Shown: positions 1 to 5,275 of the stretch, piece after piece
Layout of the letters: each line of letters opens with the position of its first letter
Position numbering within the stretch: the stretch's first letter is position 1
NCBI GenBank assembly: GCA_003514205.1
Contig: DORQ01000066.1
Coordinates: 8,609-13,883 of the forward strand
DNA: 5,275 nt
From: Acidimicrobiaceae bacterium
GTDB taxonomy: Bacteria > Actinomycetota > Acidimicrobiia > Acidimicrobiales > Microtrichaceae
Reading direction: 5' to 3'
The notes under the pieces: generated by a model
The model's database searches: none
Seen by the model: only the letters and a program-made list of their open reading frames with translations
What the model was told of the DNA's origin: nothing
Position numbers and translations under genes: made by a program

Positions 1-752
1 GCGTCGCCGATGATCACATGCAGACGCCGATACTTTTTTGGGTCAGCGTGAGGTTCGTCGCGGGTATTGATGATTGGACGCTTGAGCGTGGTTTCGAGTC
101 CCACCTCCTCCTCAAAGAAGTCGGCGCGTTGGGTGATCTGGAAGGTGGCTGGAGTCACAGGACCGTGAGGCGACTCGGCACCGACCTTGCCGGCTCCGCA
201 GAAGATGGATCGTGTCACGAGGTGTGTGGTTGCATGCCGGGCGAGGGTCCCGAAGGGAAGCGAACGCGAGATCAGGTAATTCTCGTGGCAGCCGTAGGAC
301 TGTCCCTTGCCGTCGCTGTTGTTTTTGTAGACGACGATCTCGTGACCGGCCTCAAGCCACTGGGGCGCGGCAGCCATTGACGCGAGCAGGATCTCCTCCC
401 CAGCTCGGTCATACAGCAATGCCTGTCTTGCCGTGAGGCATTCGGGTGTGGACAGCTCGGGGTGCGCGTGATCCACGTAGTAGCGGCTGCCGTTGGTGAG
501 TACGGCGTTGACGAGATGGACTTCCACCTCTGGGGCGTAGGTGGCACGAGTCACATTGCCTCGGGCGTCAATATCTGGATGCTCGTCCTCGAAATCCCAT
601 CCGGTGGACCGGGGGCGTCCGACCTCGGAGCCGAGGCCCTGCACATAGGCGTTGACGAGGGTGGAGGATGCCGCAATGGGGTTCGAGTTGGCATCACCCC
701 GAACGATGATCCCGTACTCGGTCTCTATTCCGCATACCTTTGCCACAGCCAC
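1..752 (-). CDS. dop: Depupylase/deamidase Dop, N-terminal half (runs off the left edge)
   Basis: Dop deamidates the C-terminal Gln of Pup to Glu, where Pup is encoded with Gln, and hydrolyses the isopeptide bond that links Pup to substrates. It is a cytoplasmic, ATP-binding member of the glutamine-synthetase-like carboxylate-amine ligase superfamily. The window shows 250 codons of an expected 500 or so. Visible marks are GIETEYG at 8-14 with the metal-binding Glu10, YVDHAHPE at 92-99 with the catalytic Asp94, YKNNSDGKGQSYGCHENYL at 142-160, LETTLKRPIINTRDEPHAD at 219-237 and YRRLHVIIGD at 241-250. The segment WDFEDEHPDIDARG (52-65) and what follows is the Dop-loop, which the ligase PafA lacks. 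The GTG at 752 is chosen because it aligns with the N-terminus of actinobacterial Dop and a TGA at 792-794 closes the frame upstream; a GTG at 746 is the only close alternative. No good Shine-Dalgarno site precedes it. Confidence 0.97.
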   Translation of the reverse strand, partial: MAVAKVCGIETEYGIIVRGDANSNPIAASSTLVNAYVQGLGSEVGRPRSTGWDFEDEHPDIDARGNVTRATYAPEVEVHLVNAVLTNGSRYYVDHAHPELSTPECLTARQALLYDRAGEEILLASMAAAPQWLEAGHEIVVYKNNSDGKGQSYGCHENYLISRSLPFGTLARHATTHLVTRSIFCGAGKVGAESPHGPVTPATFQITQRADFFEEEVGLETTLKRPIINTRDEPHADPKKYRRLHVIIGD

Positions 753-811
753 GGGATCACCGTAGCTGGAGCAGTCGTCACGGGACCGGATTCAGCCCTA
801 TGGATTCAGCC
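753..811 (-). other. Spacer between the exported-protein gene and dop
   Basis: This 59-bp spacer contains the end of the 14-bp tandem repeat. It has no hairpin with a T-tract and no evident promoter or strong ribosome binding site. TCCCGTG occurs twice, at 779-785 and again at 750-756, where the second copy includes the dop GTG start. The short distance and shared orientation suggest that dop is transcribed together with the upstream genes. Confidence 0.5.
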
Positions 812-823
812 CTATGGATTCAG
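788..823 (-). repeat. 14-bp tandem repeat (2.6 copies) across a stop codon
   Basis: The minus strand reads CTGAATCCATAGGG at 810-823, the same 14 bases at 796-809, and then the first 8 bases again at 788-795, all exact. The first copy encodes the last residues, Leu-Asn-Pro, and the TAG stop (812-814) of the exported protein. The third, partial copy lies in the spacer before dop. A 14-bp unit is not a multiple of three, so copy changes shift the frame. It looks like a slippage-type duplication. Confidence 0.95.
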
Positions 824-3352
824 AACGGTTGACCACGGCACGGATCCGACCTGATAGCGCCCTCGGGTGGGCCCCGTTGATACCGCTTGGTCGTAGTAGC
901 CGAGACCCAGCGAGGTTGAGGTGCTCAGCCAGGGTTGAGCCGTGACGGCGTAACAGTTCATTGCCTTCCCAGCAACCGTGTTGAGGCAGTTCGGAAGCTC
1001 GATCGACACGGGTTCGGACCACGGTCCAGTGATGGTCTTCGAAACTCTGACCGTGGCCTGGTTCGTGAACCCCGGCCATGGGGAGTACACCATCGTGTAC
1101 AGACCGTGGGATGGGTCGAAGTTCACCGTGAACGCTGAGGCGGGATAACGCGTTCCCGCCTCGCGGCCGGGGGGCAAAGTGAGCGGGGCTGCCGCTGCTG
1201 CGCTGGCCACCCAACCTGAGCCGTTCCAGTACTGGTAGGCGTTTGGATCAGCGGCGCTAGCGGGAGCCACTCTGCTCAGATAACACGGGCCAAAGGACCC
1301 TACGAGGAGCGGATTGGCTGGTTGATCACAGGCGTATGCGTAGATCCGATCGGACGCGCTGTCGTAGTGGGCAGCTTCGCCGAACTGGTGGCTCTGCGTC
1401 AGTGAGTAATTCAACATGGTGAGGGTGATTGGTTGGTTCGAGTAGTCGAATCCGGGGGTGTAGATGAACTCACCGACTGCCATGCCGCGGTAGCTGTAGT
1501 TTCCAATGGTCCCCAGACACATGCTGGCGAGGTACACCACCACCCTGTCGTTGGTCCCGGCTGGCACCACCGACGCTGAGAGTGGCCAGAGCGCTTTGTG
1601 TGCCATGTTCGATGGGCACACGAGGTTGGGGTCTGGGACGGCAGCGAGGTACGGCTCCCCGTTACTTGCGAGTGCATCTCTGGTGACGGTTGGCGCTGAT
1701 GGTGAAGCGAGCGCTGCGGTGCCGCTCACGAAATACTTGAATCCCCCGAAGGCGTCGAGCTCCGCGCTGTCGCCAAACAGCCACAAGAGCGTGCCGTCGC
1801 GAAGTCGTGCGCTGATTCCGCCGTCTCGGTCGATGAGATGCAACGAGGATCCCACGTCAGGCGACACAGGGGTGCTGGATGTCAGAGCCCCGGTGGTGCC
1901 CACTGCCGGTGAGCCGAGGACTACGGTGCTGCACGGCAGGCGCCGATCGGCATTGAGGCCCGGTGCGCCACCTTGGTTGGCTGCTGTGAGGCAGAGTTGG
2001 TGAAGCCCGTTGCTCAAGGAGCCAATGGTGTGGTTGAACCCCCGGTTTGATCCAGCACCGGGGTAGGCGGCCCCAACATCGGGACGGGAGAGCGTGGCCG
2101 AGAAGGTCCTGGGAGCGCCATCAACGGAGAGCGTGAGCGTCACGCTGGATGAAGATTCTTGATCGAAGGCCCAACCTGAGAGCTGGACGCCGCCTGGCAC
2201 CGGTCGAACCGCGTCGATCTGGACCTGTGGGCGCCGGTCAGCGATGTTCACTGTCGTGCAACCAATCTGACGATCGGCGCCGAGCCCAACATTGATCACC
2301 GTCACGCACACCGTCCGCTGGCCGGCCTCCAACACCGGCAGGGAGACCGAAAACCCCCGTCGCGGGTCGGTGTTGAGTGCAGCGCCGACATCTGGCCGTT
2401 GTTGATCCGCAACAGCGCTCACGACGATTGCGTCGTTCACTCCAGTTGGGTCCCACTGGGAGATCGCAATTCTGGAAGAGGCCGTGGAGTCGGGATCGAG
2501 GGCCCACCCTTGGACCTGTATCTGGTTGACACCCACGGTGACACCATCGAGTGATCCCACCGGGTCGATTGGGGCGACCGACACCGTGGGGCATCCCAAC
2601 GACTGGTCGGAGCCTGCCCCGATGTTCTGAACGGTGAGGCAGACGGTGTGAGTGCCGGGCGTCAACGGAATCTGGCCGAAGAATCCATGACGTGATCCGA
2701 GCGCGGGAAAGAGTTGGCCGATATCGCTGCGGTCATCGGCGGCAACAAGTCGAGCCTTCTGCTGACCATCCACGGTGACGTGAACCGGCGTGGGAAATGG
2801 TGTTTCTGGGTCGAGGGCCCACCCCTGTAACTCAAGGGTGGTTCCGCTGATGAGGCGAACAACGTCAAGAGACCCAATGGGGTTCACGTTTCCAATCGTG
2901 AATTGTTTGCAGCCCAGTAACCGGAAGCGGTCGCCCTTGCCCACGTTCATCGCTGCCACGCACATCGTGTGTTGACCTGGGCCGACCGGCACGCTGATAT
3001 CGAAGCCTCGTAGTGCGCCGCGGCCAAGGTCCGGTCGGGGAAGTCGCGCCGATCGCAGAACTAATGACGTGTCGACTGCGACAACAACGTTGATTGGCTT
3101 TTTGGTATCAGGGTCCGAGGCCCATCCGGTGACCCGGATCGCTCCTGGCTCTACCGTCGCGGAATCCATCGAACCAATGGCAGTGCGGGGGTTCACTCGC
3201 GCCCCGGCCGAGGGAGCATCAACCAGGCTGGCAAGCACCACCACTAGGCCGAGCGCTAGTGCCACACCGCCAACGCGAATCAGCTTGCCCGAGATCGCCC
3301 GCCGTTGTGCAGCCTTGGGGCAGCTCAATGTCGGCAACTTCGTGAACAGCAT
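812..3352 (-). CDS. Exported four-repeat protein with C-terminal beta-propeller-like domain (DUF4185-like)
   Basis: No characterised protein is recognised across the full 846 aa. The N-terminus has basic residues (K5, K13, R17, R18, K23, R26), a hydrophobic stretch at about 27-44 and an Ala-Gly-Ala site at 49-51, so it looks like a Sec signal peptide with a long n-region. Four related repeats of about 100 residues follow (57-153, 157-259, 263-370, 375-479). They share GWA.D, P-D-(L/V/I)-G and a paired-Cys segment, and are probably all-beta Ig-like modules. Residues about 488-846 resemble a five-bladed propeller: SSLHLIDRDGG..LWLFGDS at about 502-529, GEAAHYDSASDRIYAYAC near 658-675 and SKTITGPWSEPVSI at 771-784. 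DUF4185, GH43-like and sialidase-like proteins show this pattern, so binding or cleavage of a cell-envelope or extracellular glycan is plausible but inferred. The mature part has 14 cysteines and no C-terminal anchor is visible. The ATG has GGAG 5 nt upstream. The gene lies between arc and dop, an unexpected place for an exported protein. Confidence 0.9.
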   Translation of the reverse strand: MLFTKLPTLSCPKAAQRRAISGKLIRVGGVALALGLVVVLASLVDAPSAGARVNPRTAIGSMDSATVEPGAIRVTGWASDPDTKKPINVVVAVDTSLVLRSARLPRPDLGRGALRGFDISVPVGPGQHTMCVAAMNVGKGDRFRLLGCKQFTIGNVNPIGSLDVVRLISGTTLELQGWALDPETPFPTPVHVTVDGQQKARLVAADDRSDIGQLFPALGSRHGFFGQIPLTPGTHTVCLTVQNIGAGSDQSLGCPTVSVAPIDPVGSLDGVTVGVNQIQVQGWALDPDSTASSRIAISQWDPTGVNDAIVVSAVADQQRPDVGAALNTDPRRGFSVSLPVLEAGQRTVCVTVINVGLGADRQIGCTTVNIADRRPQVQIDAVRPVPGGVQLSGWAFDQESSSSVTLTLSVDGAPRTFSATLSRPDVGAAYPGAGSNRGFNHTIGSLSNGLHQLCLTAANQGGAPGLNADRRLPCSTVVLGSPAVGTTGALTSSTPVSPDVGSSLHLIDRDGGISARLRDGTLLWLFGDSAELDAFGGFKYFVSGTAALASPSAPTVTRDALASNGEPYLAAVPDPNLVCPSNMAHKALWPLSASVVPAGTNDRVVVYLASMCLGTIGNYSYRGMAVGEFIYTPGFDYSNQPITLTMLNYSLTQSHQFGEAAHYDSASDRIYAYACDQPANPLLVGSFGPCYLSRVAPASAADPNAYQYWNGSGWVASAAAAAPLTLPPGREAGTRYPASAFTVNFDPSHGLYTMVYSPWPGFTNQATVRVSKTITGPWSEPVSIELPNCLNTVAGKAMNCYAVTAQPWLSTSTSLGLGYYDQAVSTGPTRGRYQVGSVPWSTVLNP
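1916..2230 (-). repeat. Protein repeat 4 of the exported protein (residues about 375-479)
   Basis: Fourth and most divergent module: PQVQIDAVRPVPGG opening, GWAFDQES at about 393-400 (the DP of the other copies is replaced by DQ), SRPDVGAAYPGAGSNRGF in the middle and CLTAANQG...LPC with C454 and C474. The gap between the two cysteines is a few residues longer than in the other modules. A short Gly/Thr/Ser linker leads on to the C-terminal domain. Confidence 0.85.
2243..2566 (-). repeat. Protein repeat 3 of the exported protein (residues about 263-370)
   Basis: Third module: PVGSLDGVTV opening, GWALDPDS at about 282-289, RPDVGAALNTDPRRGF in the middle and CVTVINVG...IGC with C349 and C365. 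It is slightly longer than module 2 because of extra residues around SQWDPTGVNDAI (about 298-309), which probably form a longer loop between strands. Confidence 0.87.
2576..2884 (-). repeat. Protein repeat 2 of the exported protein (residues about 157-259)
   Basis: Second module: PIGSLDVVRL opening, GWALDPETP at about 177-185, DIGQLFPALGSRHGF in the middle and CLTVQNIG...LGC with C238 and C254. The DNA encoding its GWALDP motif shares a 14-nt identical stretch (2811-2824) with the matching site of module 3 (2496-2509), consistent with internal duplication. Confidence 0.87.
2894..3184 (-). repeat. Protein repeat 1 of the exported protein (residues about 57-153)
   Basis: First of four homologous modules. 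It opens with IGSMDSATV, has GWASDPDT at about 76-83, PRPDLGRGALRGF in the middle and a CVAAMNVG...LLGC segment with C131 and C148. It is the first module after the signal peptide and is joined to module 2 by a very short linker. Confidence 0.85.
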
Positions 3353-3454
3353 CGGATCTCCACGGGCGGGGCGGGCACCAACGGTGTTGGCCGCTACCGA
3401 GCGTACAACCCTTCCCGTAGGAATGTTCAGCGGGCCTGCGACTGGCGCCCAGCC
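3353..3454 (-). other. Intergenic gap between arc and the exported-protein gene
   Basis: This 102-bp stretch holds the ribosome binding site of the downstream gene at its left end. Just after the arc stop codon there is a small possible hairpin (CTGG/CCAG arms, 3442-3452), but it is too weak and has no T-tract, so it is not called a terminator. No clear -35/-10 pair was found. Read-through transcription from arc is the simplest reading, although an actinobacterial promoter with a poor consensus could be missed by eye. Confidence 0.5.
3358..3361 (-). promoter_or_regulatory. Shine-Dalgarno site of the exported-protein gene
   Basis: The minus strand reads GGAG (followed by A) five bases before the ATG at 3352. 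This supports that start and suggests independent ribosome loading after the 102-bp gap from arc. Confidence 0.6.
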
Positions 3455-5239
3455 TTAGAGATACTGGCCTGTCGCAGCTCGCTCGATTGCGCGGCCACCC
3501 ACAGCATCGGCAGAGTCGGTCTTGTGAAGCACTGTTCGGATGTACACAATGCGCTCGCCCTTCTTCCCCGAAATCTTCGCCCAATCGTCGGGGTTGGTGG
3601 TGTTGGGAAGGTCTTCGTGTTCGCGAAATTCTTGACGCGTTGCATCGATGAGGTCCTGAGCCCGGATGCCATGGTGGCCACCTGCCAGCTCCCGTTTGAT
3701 CGCCAGCTTCTTTGCTCGCCGAACGATGTTTTCGATCATGGCGCCTGAGGAGAAGTCCTTGAAGTACATGATCTCTTTGTCGCCGTTTTGGTAGGTCACC
3801 TCCAAGAACTGATTCGCTTCCTCAGTTCGGTACATGTCCTCCACTGTTCGCTCGATCATGACACGAACCGCTTTGTCGATATCGCCGCCGCCGAGCTCTT
3901 CGATGTCCTCGGTGTCAATTGGGAGCGTTGAGGTGAGGTAGCGGCCAAATATCTGGGCTGCTGACTCTTCGTCGGGCCGATTGATCTTGATCTTCACGTC
4001 AAGCCGACCAGGGCGAAGAATGGCGGGATCAATCAGGTCTTCACGGTTTGATGCGCCAATGACGATGACGTTTCTCAGCGTCTCCACACCGTCGATCTCG
4101 GCGAGCAGTTGAGGCACGATCGTTGATTCGATATCAGAGCTGATTCCAGATCCGCGGGTGCGAAACAGTGATTCCATCTCATCAAAGAACACAATGACTG
4201 GGGTGCCGTCTGCCGCCTTCTCGCGAGCACGTTGAAACACCTGGCGGATATGGCGCTCGGTCTCCCCCACGTACTTGTTGAGGAGTTCAGGACCCTTGAT
4301 GTTGATGAAGTAGCTGCGAGTTTCCGTGCCCGTGGTTGCGGCAATCTTCTTGGCGAGCGAGTTGGCCACAGCTTTTGCAATCAACGTCTTGCCGCAGCCC
4401 GGGGGGCCATACAGCAGGATCCCTTTCGGCGCAGGAAGGTCGTACTCGCCGAACAGATGTTGGTGCAGAAACGGCAGTTCGACGGCGTCGGTGATCTGCT
4501 CGATCTGTTCGTCCAGCCCGCCAATATCGGCATAGGAGATGTCGGGCACTTCCTCAAGAAGGAGATCATTCACCTCAGGGCGCGGGAGCCGTTCGAGCAG
4601 GAGCCCAGATCGGAGATCCATGAGTAGAAGATCTCCAGCGTTGAGGCGCTGAGAGCGAAGCTGCTCGCTGAGCTCCGCGACTGACTCCTCATCGGCTCGA
4701 CCAACCACCATTGCCCGAGTGCCGTCTGTCAGGACTTCTCGCAGGGTGACCACAACACCCGTTGTCTCGGGGTCACGAGCCATGACGACGTTGAATGACT
4801 CGTTGAGCACCACCTCCTGGCCGCGTTGGAGCGCTGCCGGGTCGATCGAGGGAGAAACCTGCACTCGCATCTTGCGTCCCGATGCGAACACATCGACCGT
4901 GGAGTCTTCGTTGGCACCGAGCAGCGTGGCATAGGCCGCTGGTGGTTGGGTCAGTTTGTCGACCTCATCACGCAACGCGGAAATGTGGTCCCGAGCTTCA
5001 CGAAGTGTGTACGTGAGCTTCTCATTTTGTGCAACAGCCTGGTTGAGTTGGCCGCGAGTCTCCAGCAGCCGCTCCTCAAGTGTTCGGACGCGTTTCGGTG
5101 AATCTGCAATTCGGCGCAACAGCAGGTCGACTTGGCCCTGGAGCTCCACAACCTGTTCGGCGAGTTCCGCCGGAGTTGCTCCCTCAAGGTTTCTGATCGC
5201 GGCAGGTCCCTCGTCTCGTGCATCGGGGGGCAAGTTCAT
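3455..5239 (-). CDS. arc: Proteasome-associated AAA+ ATPase ARC (Mpa family)
   Basis: Hexameric ring ATPase that recognises pupylated proteins in the cytoplasm, unfolds them and threads them into the 20S proteasome. Residues are numbered from an upstream GTG at 5257; subtract 6 for the preferred ATG. Residues about 30-103 are heptad-rich and match the Pup-binding coiled coil. About 105-230 correspond to the OB-fold region. The AAA+ module follows, with Walker A GPPGCGKT at 284-291, pore loop KYVGE at 328-332, Walker B VIVFFDE at 354-360, sensor-1 N404 and arginine-finger segment RPGRLD at 415-420. The protein ends in GQYL, the tail by which Mpa/ARC docks on the 20S ring. The ATG at 5239 is chosen because AGGAGG lies 5 nt upstream; the GTG would add six residues and has only a weak site. 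The length of 594 aa fits the family. All motifs are intact. It is the first gene seen in an apparent operon with the exported-protein gene and dop. The stop is TAA. Confidence 0.98.
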   Translation of the reverse strand: MNLPPDARDEGPAAIRNLEGATPAELAEQVVELQGQVDLLLRRIADSPKRVRTLEERLLETRGQLNQAVAQNEKLTYTLREARDHISALRDEVDKLTQPPAAYATLLGANEDSTVDVFASGRKMRVQVSPSIDPAALQRGQEVVLNESFNVVMARDPETTGVVVTLREVLTDGTRAMVVGRADEESVAELSEQLRSQRLNAGDLLLMDLRSGLLLERLPRPEVNDLLLEEVPDISYADIGGLDEQIEQITDAVELPFLHQHLFGEYDLPAPKGILLYGPPGCGKTLIAKAVANSLAKKIAATTGTETRSYFINIKGPELLNKYVGETERHIRQVFQRAREKAADGTPVIVFFDEMESLFRTRGSGISSDIESTIVPQLLAEIDGVETLRNVIVIGASNREDLIDPAILRPGRLDVKIKINRPDEESAAQIFGRYLTSTLPIDTEDIEELGGGDIDKAVRVMIERTVEDMYRTEEANQFLEVTYQNGDKEIMYFKDFSSGAMIENIVRRAKKLAIKRELAGGHHGIRAQDLIDATRQEFREHEDLPNTTNPDDWAKISGKKGERIVYIRTVLHKTDSADAVGGRAIERAATGQYL

Positions 5240-5244
5240 TCCGT

Positions 5245-5250
5245 CCTCCT
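5245..5250 (-). promoter_or_regulatory. Shine-Dalgarno site of arc
   Basis: The minus strand reads AGGAGG here, a full match to the anti-Shine-Dalgarno core. It ends 5 nt before the ATG at 5239. It lies inside the longer reading frame that opens with GTG at 5257, so it argues that translation begins at the ATG. Confidence 0.85.
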
Positions 5251-5275
5251 GCTTCACCTTCTGAAACTGCGTTGG

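Noticed and set aside
1..752. Identification as the Pup ligase PafA
   Set aside because: PafA is a homologue, but it has YLDVGSHPE in place of YVDHAHPE and lacks the WDFE...DARG loop that is present here.
462..854. 130-aa open frame on the plus strand at the left end
   Set aside because: It is antisense to dop, whose motifs (GIETEYG, YVDHAHPE, INTRDEPHAD) run without a break through the other strand.
1506..2003. 165-aa open frame on the plus strand
   Set aside because: It lies antisense to the propeller part of the exported-protein gene, whose reading frame has clear homologous repeats and domain motifs. The plus-strand product has a biased composition typical of a shadow frame and shows no motif.
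3275..3302. Twin-arginine export signal at R17-R18 of the exported protein
   Set aside because: The residues after the arginine pair do not fit the usual Tat pattern well, and a Sec signal explains the hydrophobic core and the Ala-Gly-Ala site. It remains a weak alternative.
3442..3452. Possible terminator hairpin after arc
   Set aside because: The stem is only four base pairs and no run of T follows it.
5255..5257. GTG as the start of arc
   Set aside because: It would place the perfect AGGAGG inside the coding region. The ATG 18 nt downstream has that site at ideal spacing.

Overview
All three genes in this window lie on the minus strand, so the region reads right to left. It is a segment of the Pup-proteasome locus of an actinobacterium. 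The evidence is a complete proteasome-associated ATPase (ARC/Mpa family, 3455-5239) and the first half of the depupylase Dop (752 to the left edge). The pairing of ARC with Dop is typical of Actinomycetota. The GC-rich sequence and the style of secreted repeat protein would fit a deep branch such as Acidimicrobiia, but that placement is an impression from recalled sequences and not a computed result.

Layout in the direction of transcription: 5240-5275 holds a strong Shine-Dalgarno sequence that fixes the ATPase start. ARC (594 aa from the preferred start) carries an N-terminal coiled coil, an OB-fold region, one AAA+ module and the C-terminal GQYL tail that docks on the 20S proteasome. A 102-bp gap with no convincing terminator follows. 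Next comes an 846-aa exported protein (812-3352) with a signal peptide, four repeats of about 100 residues and a C-terminal domain of about 360 residues that looks like a five-bladed beta-propeller of the DUF4185/GH43-like type. A 59-bp gap, with a 14-bp tandem repeat running across the stop codon of the exported protein, separates it from dop. Dop starts at a GTG and runs off the left edge after 250 codons.

How the genes fit together: ARC unfolds pupylated proteins and feeds them to the 20S core, while Dop deamidates Pup and removes Pup from substrates. Pup, the 20S subunits and the ligase PafA would be expected further left, outside the window. The exported protein is the odd member. It is predicted to act outside the membrane, yet it sits in the same orientation between two genes of a cytoplasmic degradation pathway. 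It is the main item of interest here. No RNA genes, mobile elements or CRISPR arrays were seen, and no stretch over 300 bases lacks a gene.
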